Shown here piece after piece: positions 34,571 to 45,799 of a stretch of DNA of 64,000 nt (within the stretch, counting starts at the first letter, position 1; the number at the start of each line of letters is the position of its first letter). The translations under genes were made by a program, and so were the position numbers. The notes under the pieces are model-generated. The model saw only the letters and a list, made by a program, of their open reading frames with translations. It was not told the origin of the DNA and did no database searches. This DNA is from Chimonanthus salicifolius (Eukaryota; Streptophyta; Magnoliopsida; Laurales; Calycanthaceae), in contig CM023539.1 of NCBI GenBank assembly GCA_013350335.1, forward strand, positions 21,879,043-21,943,042. Reading direction: 5' to 3'.

Positions 34571-34899
34571 GGAATGTTTTATGGACTTAGACATTTTTGT
34601 AAATCAAATGGGATATGGTTTTAATTGACTGATATATTATAAGGTAATGGGACCTCACAAGGTGTGTACGATCGTGAACGGTTACTGGACGAAAGCGCAA
34701 GGTCAGGTTAGTGGTCTTTGGTAGGATTCCACCTCTTTGAAACCATGGATTTATATACAATGTTTTGTTTTATTTTGATGAATTTACGTTGTAAAAGATA
34801 TGTTTCAAATGTGAGTTTTAATGCTATGTTTACAATATAAAATAACATGTGTTTCATTAGCATCTCATGCATGGCATGGGGTGAAGGATATGTAACCGT

Positions 34900-35170
34900 C
34901 GGGGCCACACTCAGTCGAGGCGTCCGAAAAACCTATGTGGGATACCTTGATGTGCTTTTCCATCGAGAAGAAACCAGAGGGGCCACACTCCGTCGGGGCT
35001 TCCGAAAAACCTATGTGGGATACCTTGATGTGCATTTCCATCAAGAAGAAACTGGAGGGGCGCACTCTGTCGGGACGTCCTAAAAACCTATGTGGGATAC
35101 CTTGATGCGCATTTCCATCGAGAAGAAACAGGAGGGGCCACACTCCGTCGAGGCGTCCGAAAGACCTATG
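34900..35170 (+). repeat. Block c in the 5' LTR of E5
   Basis: Four units with a period of about 77-78 bp. Each has ACACTCxGTCGxGGCGTCC, ACCTATGTGGG and CTTGATGTG..CATC.AG. Confidence 0.85.
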
Positions 35171-35306
35171 TGGGGGCACATATATGCACTTATGATGGGT
35201 GGGACTCATTGCATTTGACATCATGACATAGCATGGTTTATATGGTTTTTGACATTATGATATTATTATATATGTTTTGTACAAACCATGTGTTAGCCCT
35301 ACATGG

Positions 35307-36835
35307 TGTAACACCCCATTTTCTCAATGAAATGGATAATTACGAAAATGCCCCTTGATTGGTAAATTTAATAATTATGATGTTAAATGAGAAAATAGTG
35401 GGGCCCATTGTTCAAACTAAGATGGTATGAACACTTTATAAGTGTCAAATTTGATTGAATGAGTAATGAACATCAAATTGGGTCAATATGGTTAATTGGG
35501 TCAAAGGACCCAATTGGACCCAATGGGCCATAATGGACTTATTAGACCATTGGATGAGCCCAAATTTAATGGGGTTAAGCTGAATTGATTGGAAATTAAG
35601 TGGAGCATAAATGGGTAGACTTGATGCACATGTGAAAATCAAATGCAATTGGTTAAATCAGCCCATAAATGGGTCATGTTGTCAAAACGGGTCAAGGAAC
35701 TAAATGGGGACCCAATGGGTCGAGTTGACTATGGTTGACCATGTGGACCCTCAAGGGAGCTAAAATATGAGTTAAATCAGTTTGAGTGGGACTGAAGTGA
35801 GTTGGAATTAGTTATGTTGTATTTGATATTATGTTTCAAATTGGTTTTGAATGATGAGATATGTATTTACAAATGACATACATATACATTGACATCTCAT
35901 GCATGGCATGGGGTGATGATTATGGATTACCTTGACTTGAGAGTCCCAATAAAAGAACACTGTGAAATAACTCAATGATGAGAGTCTTTCCACAGGAAAT
36001 GAGGATTACTGTGGATTACTTTATCGTGTGAGTCCCAAAGAAAGAGCACCGTGAAACAACTCAATGATGAGAGTCTTTCCACAGGAAATGAGGATTACTG
36101 TGGATTACTTTATCGTGTGAGTCCCAAAGAAAGATCATCTAGAGGAAATGAAAGAGTATTGTGATTTACCTTGACGGTGAGAGTCCCGTCAAGTGATGGC
36201 TATGTATATGTGTGATGGGGTAGGGCTCATTACATGTGCATACATACATAGCATTGATTTATCTATTTTTGATGACCATATATACTATGATATATGCATG
36301 TTTTATATACTAACCATGTGGTAGCCCTAATCGAAAACCCTACTGGGCGCGTTGATCTAAAGCCCTAATTCTATCCATAGAGGATAATGCAGGATCAAGG
36401 AAGGGGAAAGAGAAGGACGATGACCAGGAGGGGAGCCAAGCTTAAGAGCTTGATGTTGGAATGATTTTTATAATTACTGTTATTTGGATTTCGTTTATGC
36501 ACATGTAATAAGTTGATACATTTGCTATGGTTTGTTTATGATATTGACAATGGATGTTTGGATTAAGTTATTTAATAATTGAGACTTGTACTTGCTATCT
36601 ATTCAGTCTAATTCCGCAGTTAGTCTAGTTTATTCCGCATAACTTGTTTTAGTTCCATGTCTGGATTGTTATCATGGGTTTAGTCCATGCACACATGGGT
36701 GGCCAGTTAAGGGTCGGACTTGGGTAGTCCGGACTTAGCTCGCGTCGTGACGCCGCCCGCTCTCTTCCAGTGTTATTATATTATTATTTAAAAAAAAAAT
36801 AGACTCTGATTTCTCGGAGAGGGTGGGGCGTTACA
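35307..36835 (+). mobile_element. Solo LTR S3, short diverged family, TSD CATGG/AATGG
   Basis: This is a 1529 bp LTR (TGTAACACCCCATTTTC to GGGGCGTTACA) inserted in the 5' LTR of E5. The flanking 5-mers CATGG (35302-35306) and AATGG (36836-36840) differ by one base. It has no a or b hairpins. It keeps the shared 3' region (CTACTGGGCGCGTTG, GGCCAGTTAAGGGTCGGAC) and has its own 89 bp tandem repeats. Confidence 0.85.
35925..36140 (+). repeat. 89 bp tandem repeats in S3
   Basis: Two and a half units contain CTCAATGATGAGAGTC and CCACAGGAAATGAGG (period 89, for example 35971 and 36060). They occupy the place of block c in the other LTRs. Confidence 0.8.
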
Positions 36836-37354
36836 AATGGAATACCTACTAGGCGCGTTGTTCTAACATCCTACTTCTACCCTAGTGGATGATACAAGAA
36901 ACGAAGGGAAAGATGAACACGAAAACGGCCAGGCATTGGAGCTTGATTGTGTTTAAGTTTTTATTTTGGTTAAGTTATTTATGGATTTGTAATTTAAGTA
37001 ACTAGACGACGGGCATGTAATAATTTAGATAATTTGTTATGGTTGGATATTTATTTGGATAATTTTGTTATGATTAATTATGGATAAGACTTGGAGTACT
37101 TTGCTATCTAAAATGGAATAGAATTAAGTTCTATTATAATTCCGTAATTATGATATTAATCCATATGTTTATATTGTTACTTGTGAACCGCTTTCATGGA
37201 CTTAGTCCATGCACACATAGGGTTGGCCAGTTAAGGGTCGGACTTTAGAAGTTCGGACTTAGCTCGCGTCGTGACGTCCCGCTCTCATCACTCTTAAAAA
37301 AAAAATAGACTCTGATTTTCAAATAAAGCGAGTGAAAAGGGTGGGGCGTTATAG

Positions 37355-37367
37355 TTGGTATCAGAGT
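37355..37367 (+). promoter_or_regulatory. Primer-binding site of E5, interrupted by S4
   Basis: TTGGTATCAGAGT is followed directly by solo LTR S4, and AGAGCGAA resumes at 40269. The site was TGGTATCAGAGC. The insertion target lies within it, so this copy can no longer be primed normally. Confidence 0.85.
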
Positions 37368-37918
37368 TGTAACACCCCGGATTTTTAAGATATCAATTTA
37401 CATGAATTTTGTCTATTTAAATTATGAATTAATAGACAGGACCTTAGATGGGTTAGGTGTTGGACAATGGCCCAATTAAGACCCAATGGTTATGGAATGA
37501 GTGTTCAATATAGGGTAAATGGGTAAGATACTTTTAATTGGGTCAAGGTGGCTATTTGGGTCAACAGGCTCAATTGGTACCCAATGGGTCATGGTTGACT
37601 TGGTTGACCACCAAGTGAGTCCAAGCTTAATTTATGTTGGGCTGAATTAAAATGGAAAGACAATCAAGTGAGTGAGTTGGTTTTGAAGTGATTAGTTAAA
37701 TGAGTGAGTTGAGTTGAAATGAATTAAATCAAAGTGGTGAGTTAAATTAAAAGTGAGTGAAGTGTGAAGGAGAAGGTTTGTTGTTTCAAACACGAAATCA
37801 AGGGGTACACGTTGGCATGGGAGTTTCATCTCAAAGATGAAACCCCCACATGGAAAAGTAATGGAGAGGTGAGGAGTGGTAGTGCATTTCAAATTCAAAG
37901 TTCAAGGGCACACGTTGG

Positions 37919-37947
37919 AGGGGGGGGGGGAGAGGGGGGGGGGGAAG
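37919..37947 (+). repeat. Poly-G tracts, potential G-quadruplex
   Basis: Two runs of ten or more Gs lie beside an a-type hairpin (GTTTCATCTTAAGATGAAAC at 37947-37966). Length is uncertain because homopolymers are error-prone. Confidence 0.6.
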
Positions 37948-38417
37948 TTTCATCTTAAGATGAAACCCCCACATAAGGCATTAACGAGAGGAGGAAGATG
38001 GGGGAGTATACACCAAGGCAACCCTTGGTGGCCGTTGGAGCCTTGTGAGTTTTTATCTTAGGATGAAACCCCCAAGGGAGGCATTAAGGAATGGGAGTTA
38101 CACATGGGAGCACCAAAGTCATCTCCTTTGAGCCGACCCTAGCATTCAAGGAAACAGACTAATCTTTCAACTCTCTCTCCCTCCCTCTCAAGGCCGTTTC
38201 TCTTCTCAAGACTAAAGAGGACTTAGAATAGTTTGATCTCAAGCTTCTCTCCCAATCCATATCACTTGGCCGAACCACTCCAAGGGGTTTCCAGCAAGGT
38301 TAGTCTCGGCCAAAGGAACAAGAAAGAAAGAGGAAGAGGCTAAGGAAAGAATCGGAGGAGTCGCGGAATTGTAAGTGCTCATAAACTCTTATTAAATAAG
38401 AAAATGGTCAAGGACAT

Positions 38418-39255
38418 GGTTCGGCCATTACTTGGCCGAACCCTAATTTTTATGATGGATGAAAGAACCAAAGATGAACCATAGGGTTCGGCCATGAGTA
38501 TGGCCGAACCCCATGGAAAGAGTCAAGGCAGTTTATGGTTTAAAATGATTTGTAAAGGGAAGAACATGGACCATAGGGTTCGGCCATTTTGTATGGCCAA
38601 ACCCCATGAAAAGACATTGGATTGATTTTATTGGATTTGAAGGAAGGAAATCACAAGTGTATGTGCTTGATTTTGTTAAAGTTTTAAAAGGATTTAAATG
38701 GATGGAGGTATGAGAACCCATCATAGATGCATGATAGTTTTAATGGAAATAAGGAACCATAGGTTTCGGCCATGTGTATGGCCAAACCCCAGGGAGAAAC
38801 AATGATGGATAGTGTGTCATGTTTAATGAATTTTGAAATGGTTAATAATTTAGAAAGGTGTTGGGTTGTTGGATCAAAAAGAATGGAAAAGAGGAGCACC
38901 AAAACCCAAGGGTGAGGTTCGGCCATGGTGAATGGCCGAACCCCATGAACCTTTTGGTAGATCATTTTTAGGACTTGGTTATAAGTAAATAAACCAATTA
39001 ATTAGCCATGGACGATTAATGGCATAGAATGTAATTAAGGGTGAAAAGGATGAACCATGGTTCGGTCATGGTGTATGGCCAAACCCCATGGAAAATATTT
39101 GGTGGATTTAAATGGTGATCATTTATAAACATTTGTGGTACAAGTGATTAGATGTAGAGATCATGATCTTGTATCTAACTTGAAGATCAAAGGGTTGAAA
39201 GAGGAGCATAAAACCAAGGAAGTGAGATTCGGCCATATTGTATGGCCGAACCCCA
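38418..39255 (+). repeat. Hairpin array b in S4
   Basis: About seven b hairpins are present (38418, 38487, 38577, 38765, 38916, 39058, 39227), with shortened loops in some (GGCCATGAGTATGGCC). Confidence 0.8.
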
Positions 39256-39529
39256 CTAAGGAACTTTTATGGACTTATGTTGATGTGTGTGTTAAAAGGT
39301 TAATGTGTGGATAATTAGAGCTCAAGGACACCTTAGTTGTCTTGAGTAGGATTCTACCTCATTTGAAACCATGGTTAGGTATGTTGGTTTTCTCTTATTT
39401 TTGTGAGTTATGTTTTAAAATAATATGTTGCAAATATGAGGATTTAATGCTAGACTTATCATATAAAATAGCATGGAATTCATTAGCATCTCATGCATGG
39501 CATGGGGTGAAGGTTATGGGACCGGAGGG

Positions 39530-39685
39530 ACCACACTCCATCGGGGCGTCCGAAAAACGTATGTGGGGGTATCTTGATGATGAGAATCCCATCAAGAGAT
39601 AACCGGAGGGGCCACACTCCGTCGGGGCGTCTGAAAGACCTATGTGGGGGTACCTTGATGATGAGAATCCCATCAACAGGATATG
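39530..39685 (+). repeat. Block c in S4
   Basis: Two units carry CACACTCCxTCGGGGCGTC and CTTGATGATGAG..CCCATCAA. Confidence 0.75.
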
Positions 39686-40268
39686 TTTGATTGTAATGGG
39701 TGGGACTCATTGCATACATGCATGGCATGATTTTACAAGGTTTTGATGTTATATTATTTATATGCATGTCTTATACTAACCATGTGTTAGCCATACTTAG
39801 AATTCCTACTGGGCGCGTTGTTCTAACGCCCTACTTCTACCCTAGTGAATGAAACAAGAAATGAAAGAAATGAGGATCGTGAATGGAGCCAAGCATAAGA
39901 ACTTTGGAATGCTTTATTGATTATTTTATTAAGTTACACAAGGACATGTAATTTTGAGTAATTAGACTTCGGCATGTAATAATTAGATATTTGCTATGGT
40001 TTGTGAATGGTTTGGTATGGATATGAAATTTAAATTAATTTGGTTAAATTAATTAATATGGATATGTTATATTCCGTAATTATAAACTTAATACGTGTGA
40101 ACCATCTCAGTGGACTTGGTCCACGCACACGTTTGGTTGGCCAGTTAAGGGTCGGGCTTTAAAAGCTCGGATTTAACTCGCGTCGTGACGTCCCACTCTC
40201 TATCACTTTTTTTTAAAAAAATAGACTCTGATTTTCGGAAAGTAAGTGAAAAAGGGCGGGGTGTTACA

Positions 40269-40444
40269 AGAGCGAACCTTCAATCTGAGAACAACAATGA
40301 ATGATAGCAAAAAAAGCACATTCAAAATAATGGGAAGGGAAGGAAAAGGAGGTAGAAAAATCTCAACATGAAGAGGAGGAAGGACAATCTCTACATGAAG
40401 AGGAAGAACAACCACCCCACCAAGAGGAGGAGGGACAAAGCAGC
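40269..40444 (+). other. Leader and start of gag region of E5
   Basis: About the first 60 bases (TCAATCTGAGAACAAC...) match the leaders of the non-autonomous elements (for example 30862-30912). About 130 bases between AGAGCGAA and CCTTCAATC are missing relative to them. From about 40352 a glutamate-rich frame (HEEEEGQS) is open into gag, but no in-frame ATG is obvious. Confidence 0.55.
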
Positions 40445-41350
40445 GTGAATATACCGATGGTGCCACCCGAACTACAAAACTTGGTTCAAGCGGTGATCAC
40501 TTCGGTGCTTCAACAGCACTTGAACGGGAATGGAACCACCAACGAGACCAATGATAGGAGCATGGTCAGAGACTTCCAGCAGCAGCCCCCTCCTTACTTC
40601 AAAGGGAGAGAAGGGGCTATCGGAGCAGAAAATTGGCTGAAGAAGATCACTCAGATCCTGACCCTACTCAAGATCACGAGTCATGCTGACAAGATTTTAC
40701 TGGCCACGTCACAACAGATCGACGATGCCGGTAAATGGTGGGAGGTGGTGGAGAAGCAGCGAGCACTCCTTCCGGAAGGAGAGAGGACTGCAATTACTTG
40801 AGAGCAGTTCTCAGCTACCTTCCTGGATCATTACTTTCCTAAGGAGGAGAAGGAGTACCAGACTCAAGCTTTTCTATCTTTGGTACAAGGTACCATGACG
40901 GTGGCAGAGTACCACCAAGAGTTTCTTAGTTTGTCTTGTTATACATTTTATATGGTGGATACAGAGTATCGAAGGGCACGCAAGTTTGAGTGGGGCCTAC
41001 GACCAAGTATAAGGGCCAAGGTAACCATATTTAAAGTAGCTACATCGGCAGAGGTGGTCAACAGGGCCACAATAGCAGAGCAAGAGATGGCTGAGTTAGC
41101 GCGTTTTGACAACCGCCGAGCTCAGAGTGGAAGGGGTACTTTTCAGCCCAACAAGAAGTTCCGACCGAACTCTAGCAAACCCTCACCATCCACTGGGTCA
41201 ACGGGGGTTTTCGTCCCAAACATCCCTCCCCATCTGTATCAGTCACTCAGGCTCCCAGAGGGGTGAACAATTGCTTTCACTGTGATCAGTCGGGTCATTT
41301 TAAGAGGGAATGCCCACAACTCAGCAAACGCGCTTATTCCAGAGGTTAAT
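40445..41350 (+). pseudogene. gag: gag of E5 (capsid and nucleocapsid), broken
   Basis: Gag forms the particle in which reverse transcription occurs. The frame opens before 40445 and reads through the gypsy capsid core (PPYFKGREGAIGAENWLKKI, then LATSQQIDDAGKWWE). An in-frame TGA follows at 40799-40801, where the family has Trp (ITWEQF). The same frame then continues (FSATFLDHYFPKEEKEYQT) to a stop at 41264. A frameshift just before it puts the single nucleocapsid knuckle (CFHCDQSGHFKREC, 41272-41313) in the frame used by pol. A TAA at 41348-41350 ends the segment. As expected for this lineage, gag and pol probably formed one reading frame originally. Confidence 0.85.
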
Positions 41351-42498
41351 CTCGCCCACCAGTTAGGCCAGCTAATTCACGAGGAGGCAGGACATTTAAT
41401 CAGGCGGGACAGGCGCCTCCAGGATCTAGATGGTTGTTTACCTTAGCTCCTCCAGCAGCAGTGGATCACTCTGTGATTCAAGGTATGGTTGTAGTTAGTA
41501 GTTCCTACGCCTTGGCTTTATTTGATTCTGGAGCATCCCACTCTTTCATATCTGCTGCATTCATATCTGTAACTGGAACTTTAGTACAAAAATTGTCCAC
41601 ATCACTCACCATTGTATCCCCCGTCGGAGACACATCATTGGGGCTTTTATGCACAGCAGTGAATACTGAACTCGCTGAACTCAGATTTGAGTTCAACTAT
41701 TTAGTACTCGATATGACCGAGTACGATATTATCTTCAGCATGGACTGGTTGGCTAGCTTTCAGGCCAACATTGATTGTTATCGCGGCAGGGTGACATTTT
41801 GGTCATCCGAGGGAAAACGACATGTGGTGCGTACTGACAAACAAAGCAGACTGCATGAAGGGTTGAGTCATCTGGTATTGAACAGTATCAGAATCAATGA
41901 GGCACCAATGGCTGAACTCCCAGCAATAGTAAAGGACTATGCGGATGTATTTCCAAAAGAACTCCCTAGCTTGCCTCCCATGAGGGAGATCAATTTTGAA
42001 ATCAAGTTGTACCCTAGCACTGCACCAGTGTCATTACCACACTACCGGATGGCACCAGCAGAGATGTCTGAGCTAAAGAAGCAGATTGATGAACTGCTCA
42101 AACTGGGTTGCATCCGGAACAGTATATCGGCTTGGGGAGCTCCGGTTTTATTTGTAAAGAAGAAGGATGGTTCACTCCGTATGTGTGTGGATTACCGAAA
42201 ACTGAATCAGCTGACAATGAGGAACAAATATCCTCTACCCAGGATCGATGACCTATTTGATCAACTCAGAGGTTCCAACCATTTCTCTAAGATTGATTTA
42301 ATGTTCGGATACCACCAAATTCGGGTTAGGGAGGAAGATATAGAGAAGACAACCTTCAGAACGCGGTATGGACTATATGAGTTTGTAGTCATGCCGTTTG
42401 GACTCACCAATGCACCGGCTGTGTTCATGGATTTAATGAACAGGATCTTCCGTCCTTACTTGGACCAATCGTGGTTGTATTTATTGATGACATTTTGA
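41351..42498 (+). pseudogene. pol: Protease and reverse transcriptase of E5 (N-terminal part)
   Basis: The frame is open from the TAA at 41348 to 42498. Counting from the ATG at 41434, the aspartic protease motif FDSGASHSF lies at residues 30-38. The reverse transcriptase begins near residue 170 and shows [37 protein letters not shown], a first catalytic Asp in [13 protein letters not shown] (about 285-297; usually a Ser precedes the Gly, here Phe) and [17 protein letters not shown]. One base is missing near 42470, so the catalytic FIDDIL box (about 42482-42499) is in the next frame and this frame ends at 42498. The product would be a dead enzyme. Confidence 0.9.
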
Positions 42499-43402
42499 TT
42501 TGTTCCAAAACTCAGGAAGAACATGCTGAGCACCTGAGGATAGTTCTGGACACCTTGAAGAAGAATTAACTATATACCAAAGCCAGCAAGTGTGAATTCT
42601 GGCTACCCAAGGTTAACTTTCTAGGGCATGTTATATCAGAAGAAGATATAGTCATGGACCCGGCTAAAGTGGCGGTAGTGAGAGAATGGAAAGCGCCAAA
42701 GAATGTAACCGAGATCCGTAGCTTCTTGGGACTGGCTGGTTACTACAGGAGGTTTATTATGGACTTCTCCAAGATAGCATCTCCACTGACCCGGTTCACT
42801 CAGAAAGGAATCAAATTTGAGTGGTCAGATGTGTACGACCGGAGATTCGAGGAGCTGAAAGACAGACTTACCACTGCCCCTATTTTGATTTTGCCAGAAA
42901 GAGGCAAGGGTTATGAGGTACAATGCGACGCCTCAGGAGAGAGACTTGGGTGCGTCCTCAACCAAACTCATCGTGTGGTGGCTTATGGTTCAAGACAATT
43001 GAAAATACATGAACGCCTCTATCCTACGTACGATCTTAAGAACTAGCCGCAGTGGTCTTCACTCTCAAAAGCTGGAAACATTATCTATATGGCGAGAAAT
43101 TTAAAGTGTTTTCAGATCATAAGAGCTTGAAGCACTTGTTTGATCAGAAAGAGCTTAACCTAAGGCAGCGCAGCTGGATGGACTATCTGCAGGATTATGA
43201 GTTCGCGCTTCATTATCACCCTGGCAAGGCGAACAAGGTGGCAGATGCCCTAAGCCGCATATCACATGCATCAGTGGCATGTTTGATCAGGACAGAATGG
43301 GAAATGCTGAATACCATACGAGAGTTCAATTTATATATCAATAACCATGGGAGTATGTACAATTTGATCATATGGTCCAACATGGTTACCAAGATTAAAT
43401 AG
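42499..43402 (+). pseudogene. pol: Reverse transcriptase C-terminus and RNase H of E5
   Basis: After a frameshift and an in-frame stop near 42567 (KKN then a stop), the text continues with [11 protein letters not shown]. From 42654 it runs through the connection domain ([12 protein letters not shown]) into RNase [13 protein letters not shown] holds a catalytic Asp. A small indel at about 43046 is followed by [25 protein letters not shown] and [15 protein letters not shown] at 43210-43260. The frame ends at 43402. Order and motifs fit Ty3/gypsy. At least two frame breaks separate parts of one original domain. Confidence 0.88.
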
Positions 43403-44300
43403 GAACAGCGAATAGACCCAGAAGTGGAGGAGATATGGGCCAAGATGTCTACTGGTGAAGTCATACCGGAATGGGAGTTACGACCAGGACAAGGTCTTGT
43501 ATTCCGAGGAAGGATATATGTGCCTAAGAACTGCATAAAAGAGTTACTGATTGAGGCACATCAGACCAAACTCTCTATTCATTCGGGCAGTACCAAGATG
43601 TATCACGACCTGAAGAGACATTACTGGTGGCACGGACTCAAGAGGGATGTGGCAGAATTTGTGCCTCATTGCTTAACGTGTTAGCAGGTTAAGACAGAAC
43701 ATCAGAAGCCACCAGGATTGCTCAAACCCTTACCAGTGCCAGAATGGAAATGGGAGCACATCTCCATGGATTTTGTGATAGGGTTGCCAAGGTCTTCAAA
43801 GGGCAACGATGCGATATGGGTCGTGGTAGACCGACTGACCAAGTCTGCACATTTTCTTCCCATTAAGATAACAGACTCATCTGAGACTTTGGGTAGGCGA
43901 TATATCAAGGATATCATCAGATTGCATGGTATTCCTCGAACTATTGTGTCTGACATAGATGGTCGATTCACCGGCAGAGTATGGCACAGTATGCAGTCGA
44001 CCATGGGAACAGACCTACTGACTAGCACAGCATTCCATCCACAGACTGATGGGTAGTCTGAGAGGACAATACAAACATTGAAGGATATGCTGAGAGCGTG
44101 CATACTAGATTTCAAGGGTGGATGGGAGGATCACTTGCCGTTGGTAGAATTCTCATATAACAACAGTTACCAGGCAAGCCTCCGGATGGCTCCATTTGAG
44201 GCATTATGTGGTAGACCTATGTCGATCACCTGTGTACTGGACAGAGGACGGTGAGCCTGCACTAATTGGACCTGAGTTCGTTGCAGAGACTACAGTGCAA
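43403..44300 (+). pseudogene. pol: Integrase of E5, broken
   Basis: The N-terminal HHCC zinc finger is at about 43555-43684 (EAHQTKLSIHSG then HYWWHGLKRDV and CLTC), cut by TAG at 43682-43684 (a CAG-to-TAG type change before QVK). The catalytic core follows: WEHISMDFVIGLPRS with the first Asp, IVSDIDGRF with the second Asp, a TAG at 44054-44056 and then [12 protein letters not shown] with the catalytic Glu. Near 44218 a frameshift interrupts CGRPMS, and a further in-frame stop lies near 44302. Several of the stops can be explained by C-to-T changes in CAG or CAA codons. Confidence 0.88.
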
Positions 44301-44306
44301 ATATAG

Positions 44307-44807
44307 TTGATACAGCAGCATCTATTGACTGCGCAAAGTCGTCAGAAGAGCTATGCTGACAAGAGGAGGAGGTTCCTTGAATTTGAAGTGGGGGACATGG
44401 TGTTCTTGAAAGTCTCGCCACGAAAGGGACACATGAGATTTGGAAAGAAAGGGAAACTACTGCCAAGATATGTGGGACCGTTTTCAATCATAAGAAGGAT
44501 GGGGGACGGGGCTTATCAATTAGCACTCCCTTCACAGTTGGCTTCTTTGCACGATGTGTTCCATATATCGATGTTGAGGAAGTACAATCCTGATCTCTCT
44601 CATGTACTGAACATACAAGACATAGAGGTCCAAAGCGACGTGACATACGTCAAAAAGCCTGTCCGAGTGGTGGACACAGAACAAAGGGTATTACGGAACC
44701 GAGAGATCCAGTTTGTCAAGGTGGTATGGGAACAACATGGCATTCAGGAAGCCACTTGGGAACTTGAGTCAGAAATGAGAACAGCTCATCCTAAGCTATT
44801 TATGTAA
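44307..44807 (+). pseudogene. pol: Integrase C-terminus and chromodomain of E5
   Basis: This is an open 166-codon segment: linker (SYADKRRRFLEFEVGDMVFL), GPY/F-type module (PRYVGPFSIIRRMGDGAYQL), DVFHISMLRKYNPD, then the chromodomain end (REIQFVKVVWEQHG and IQEATWELESEM). In chromoviruses this domain directs integration toward particular chromatin. The terminal TAA precedes the polypurine tract by about 50 bases. The last 32 codons are the segment retained in all four non-autonomous elements. Confidence 0.88.
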
Positions 44808-44844
44808 ATATTTGAAACCATACTTCACTCGATTTTCGGGACAA

Positions 44845-44867
44845 AAAATTTAAAAAGAGGATTGTAT
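44845..44867 (+). promoter_or_regulatory. Polypurine tract of E5
   Basis: An A/G-rich run (AAAAAGAGGATTGTAT) lies directly before the 3' LTR at 44868. Confidence 0.8.
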
Positions 44868-45799
44868 TGTAACACTTCGGAATTCCATGTTATCAATAAT
44901 TACGGAATTTGCCATTTTAATTGTGAATTAACAGATAAGAACCCTAGATGGGTAAGGTGTTGGGTCAATGCCCAATTAAGACCCAACGGTTATGGTATAA
45001 GGTTCAATTTAAAGGAAATGGGTAAGGAGCATTTAATTGGGTCAATGTTGCTTTTTGGGTTAAAATGCTCAATCGGGACCCAATGGGTCATGGTTAACTT
45101 GGTTGACCATCAGGTGAGTCCAATTTAAATTAAATGGGGCTGAATTAAAATTGTAATGCATTATGTTTATAAATAAGGGATCTGGATTAAGTGGCATGCG
45201 CATAGAGGGAACTAGGAAAGGGATATTGCTTTGGCCATGTATGTGAGATATGCATATCCACATGGATGCGCTAGAGTATCCCAAAAAGGGGTCTTTTCCT
45301 TGGTTAAGAGTGAAACTAGAGGATTGCTAAATAAAGAAGATGTCTAAAATTAGATACGTTGCTTTGCCGTGTGGGAGTTGTACGCAATCAATGAGACTGC
45401 GCTAAAAGGAGTCCTTTCCTTGTTAGGAGCAACACTAGGGGAAATTGCTAAATTGAAGGGCTCGGCATCTTCTAAAAATATGTAGGACCGATTGGGATAT
45501 TACAAAAGAAAGGCAGCACAAGGAGAAGGGGCGCACAACATACACAAAGCCGACCACCCTCAAGACAAGGACTTGGAGTATCCTCCTATCCCAAGCTACT
45601 CTATCTCTCTCAAACATATATCTCTTGGCCGAATCACTTCAAAGGGGTTTCATCAAGATCAGTCTCGGCTAAAGATCAAGAAGAAGGAGGAAAAGCCTAA
45701 GGAAGGAAAGGATCGGAAGAACAAGTCGGAGCGAAGAAAAACCGGAGGAGTCGCGGAACCGGTAAGTATCTTGATAATTTTGTTTAAGATAAGGAACCA

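Larger units (their letters stand above)
32484..37353 (+). mobile_element. 5' LTR of E5 (split by S3)
   Basis: It starts TGTAACACTTCAG and ends GGGGCGTTATA (C-to-T in the terminal TTACA). It lacks hairpin array a. The donor-like site GGTAAGTATC has its GT at 33378. It is interrupted at 35307-36835. Confidence 0.9.
37368..40268 (+). mobile_element. Solo LTR S4 with TSD AGAGT/AGAGC
   Basis: A complete 2901 bp LTR (TGTAACACCCCGG to GGGGTGTTACA) is flanked by AGAGT (37363-37367) and AGAGC (40269-40273). The one mismatch is C-to-T. It has arrays a (37827-38075), b (38418-39255) and c (39530-39685). The donor-like site (GGAATTGTAAGTGC) lies near 38365. Confidence 0.93.
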
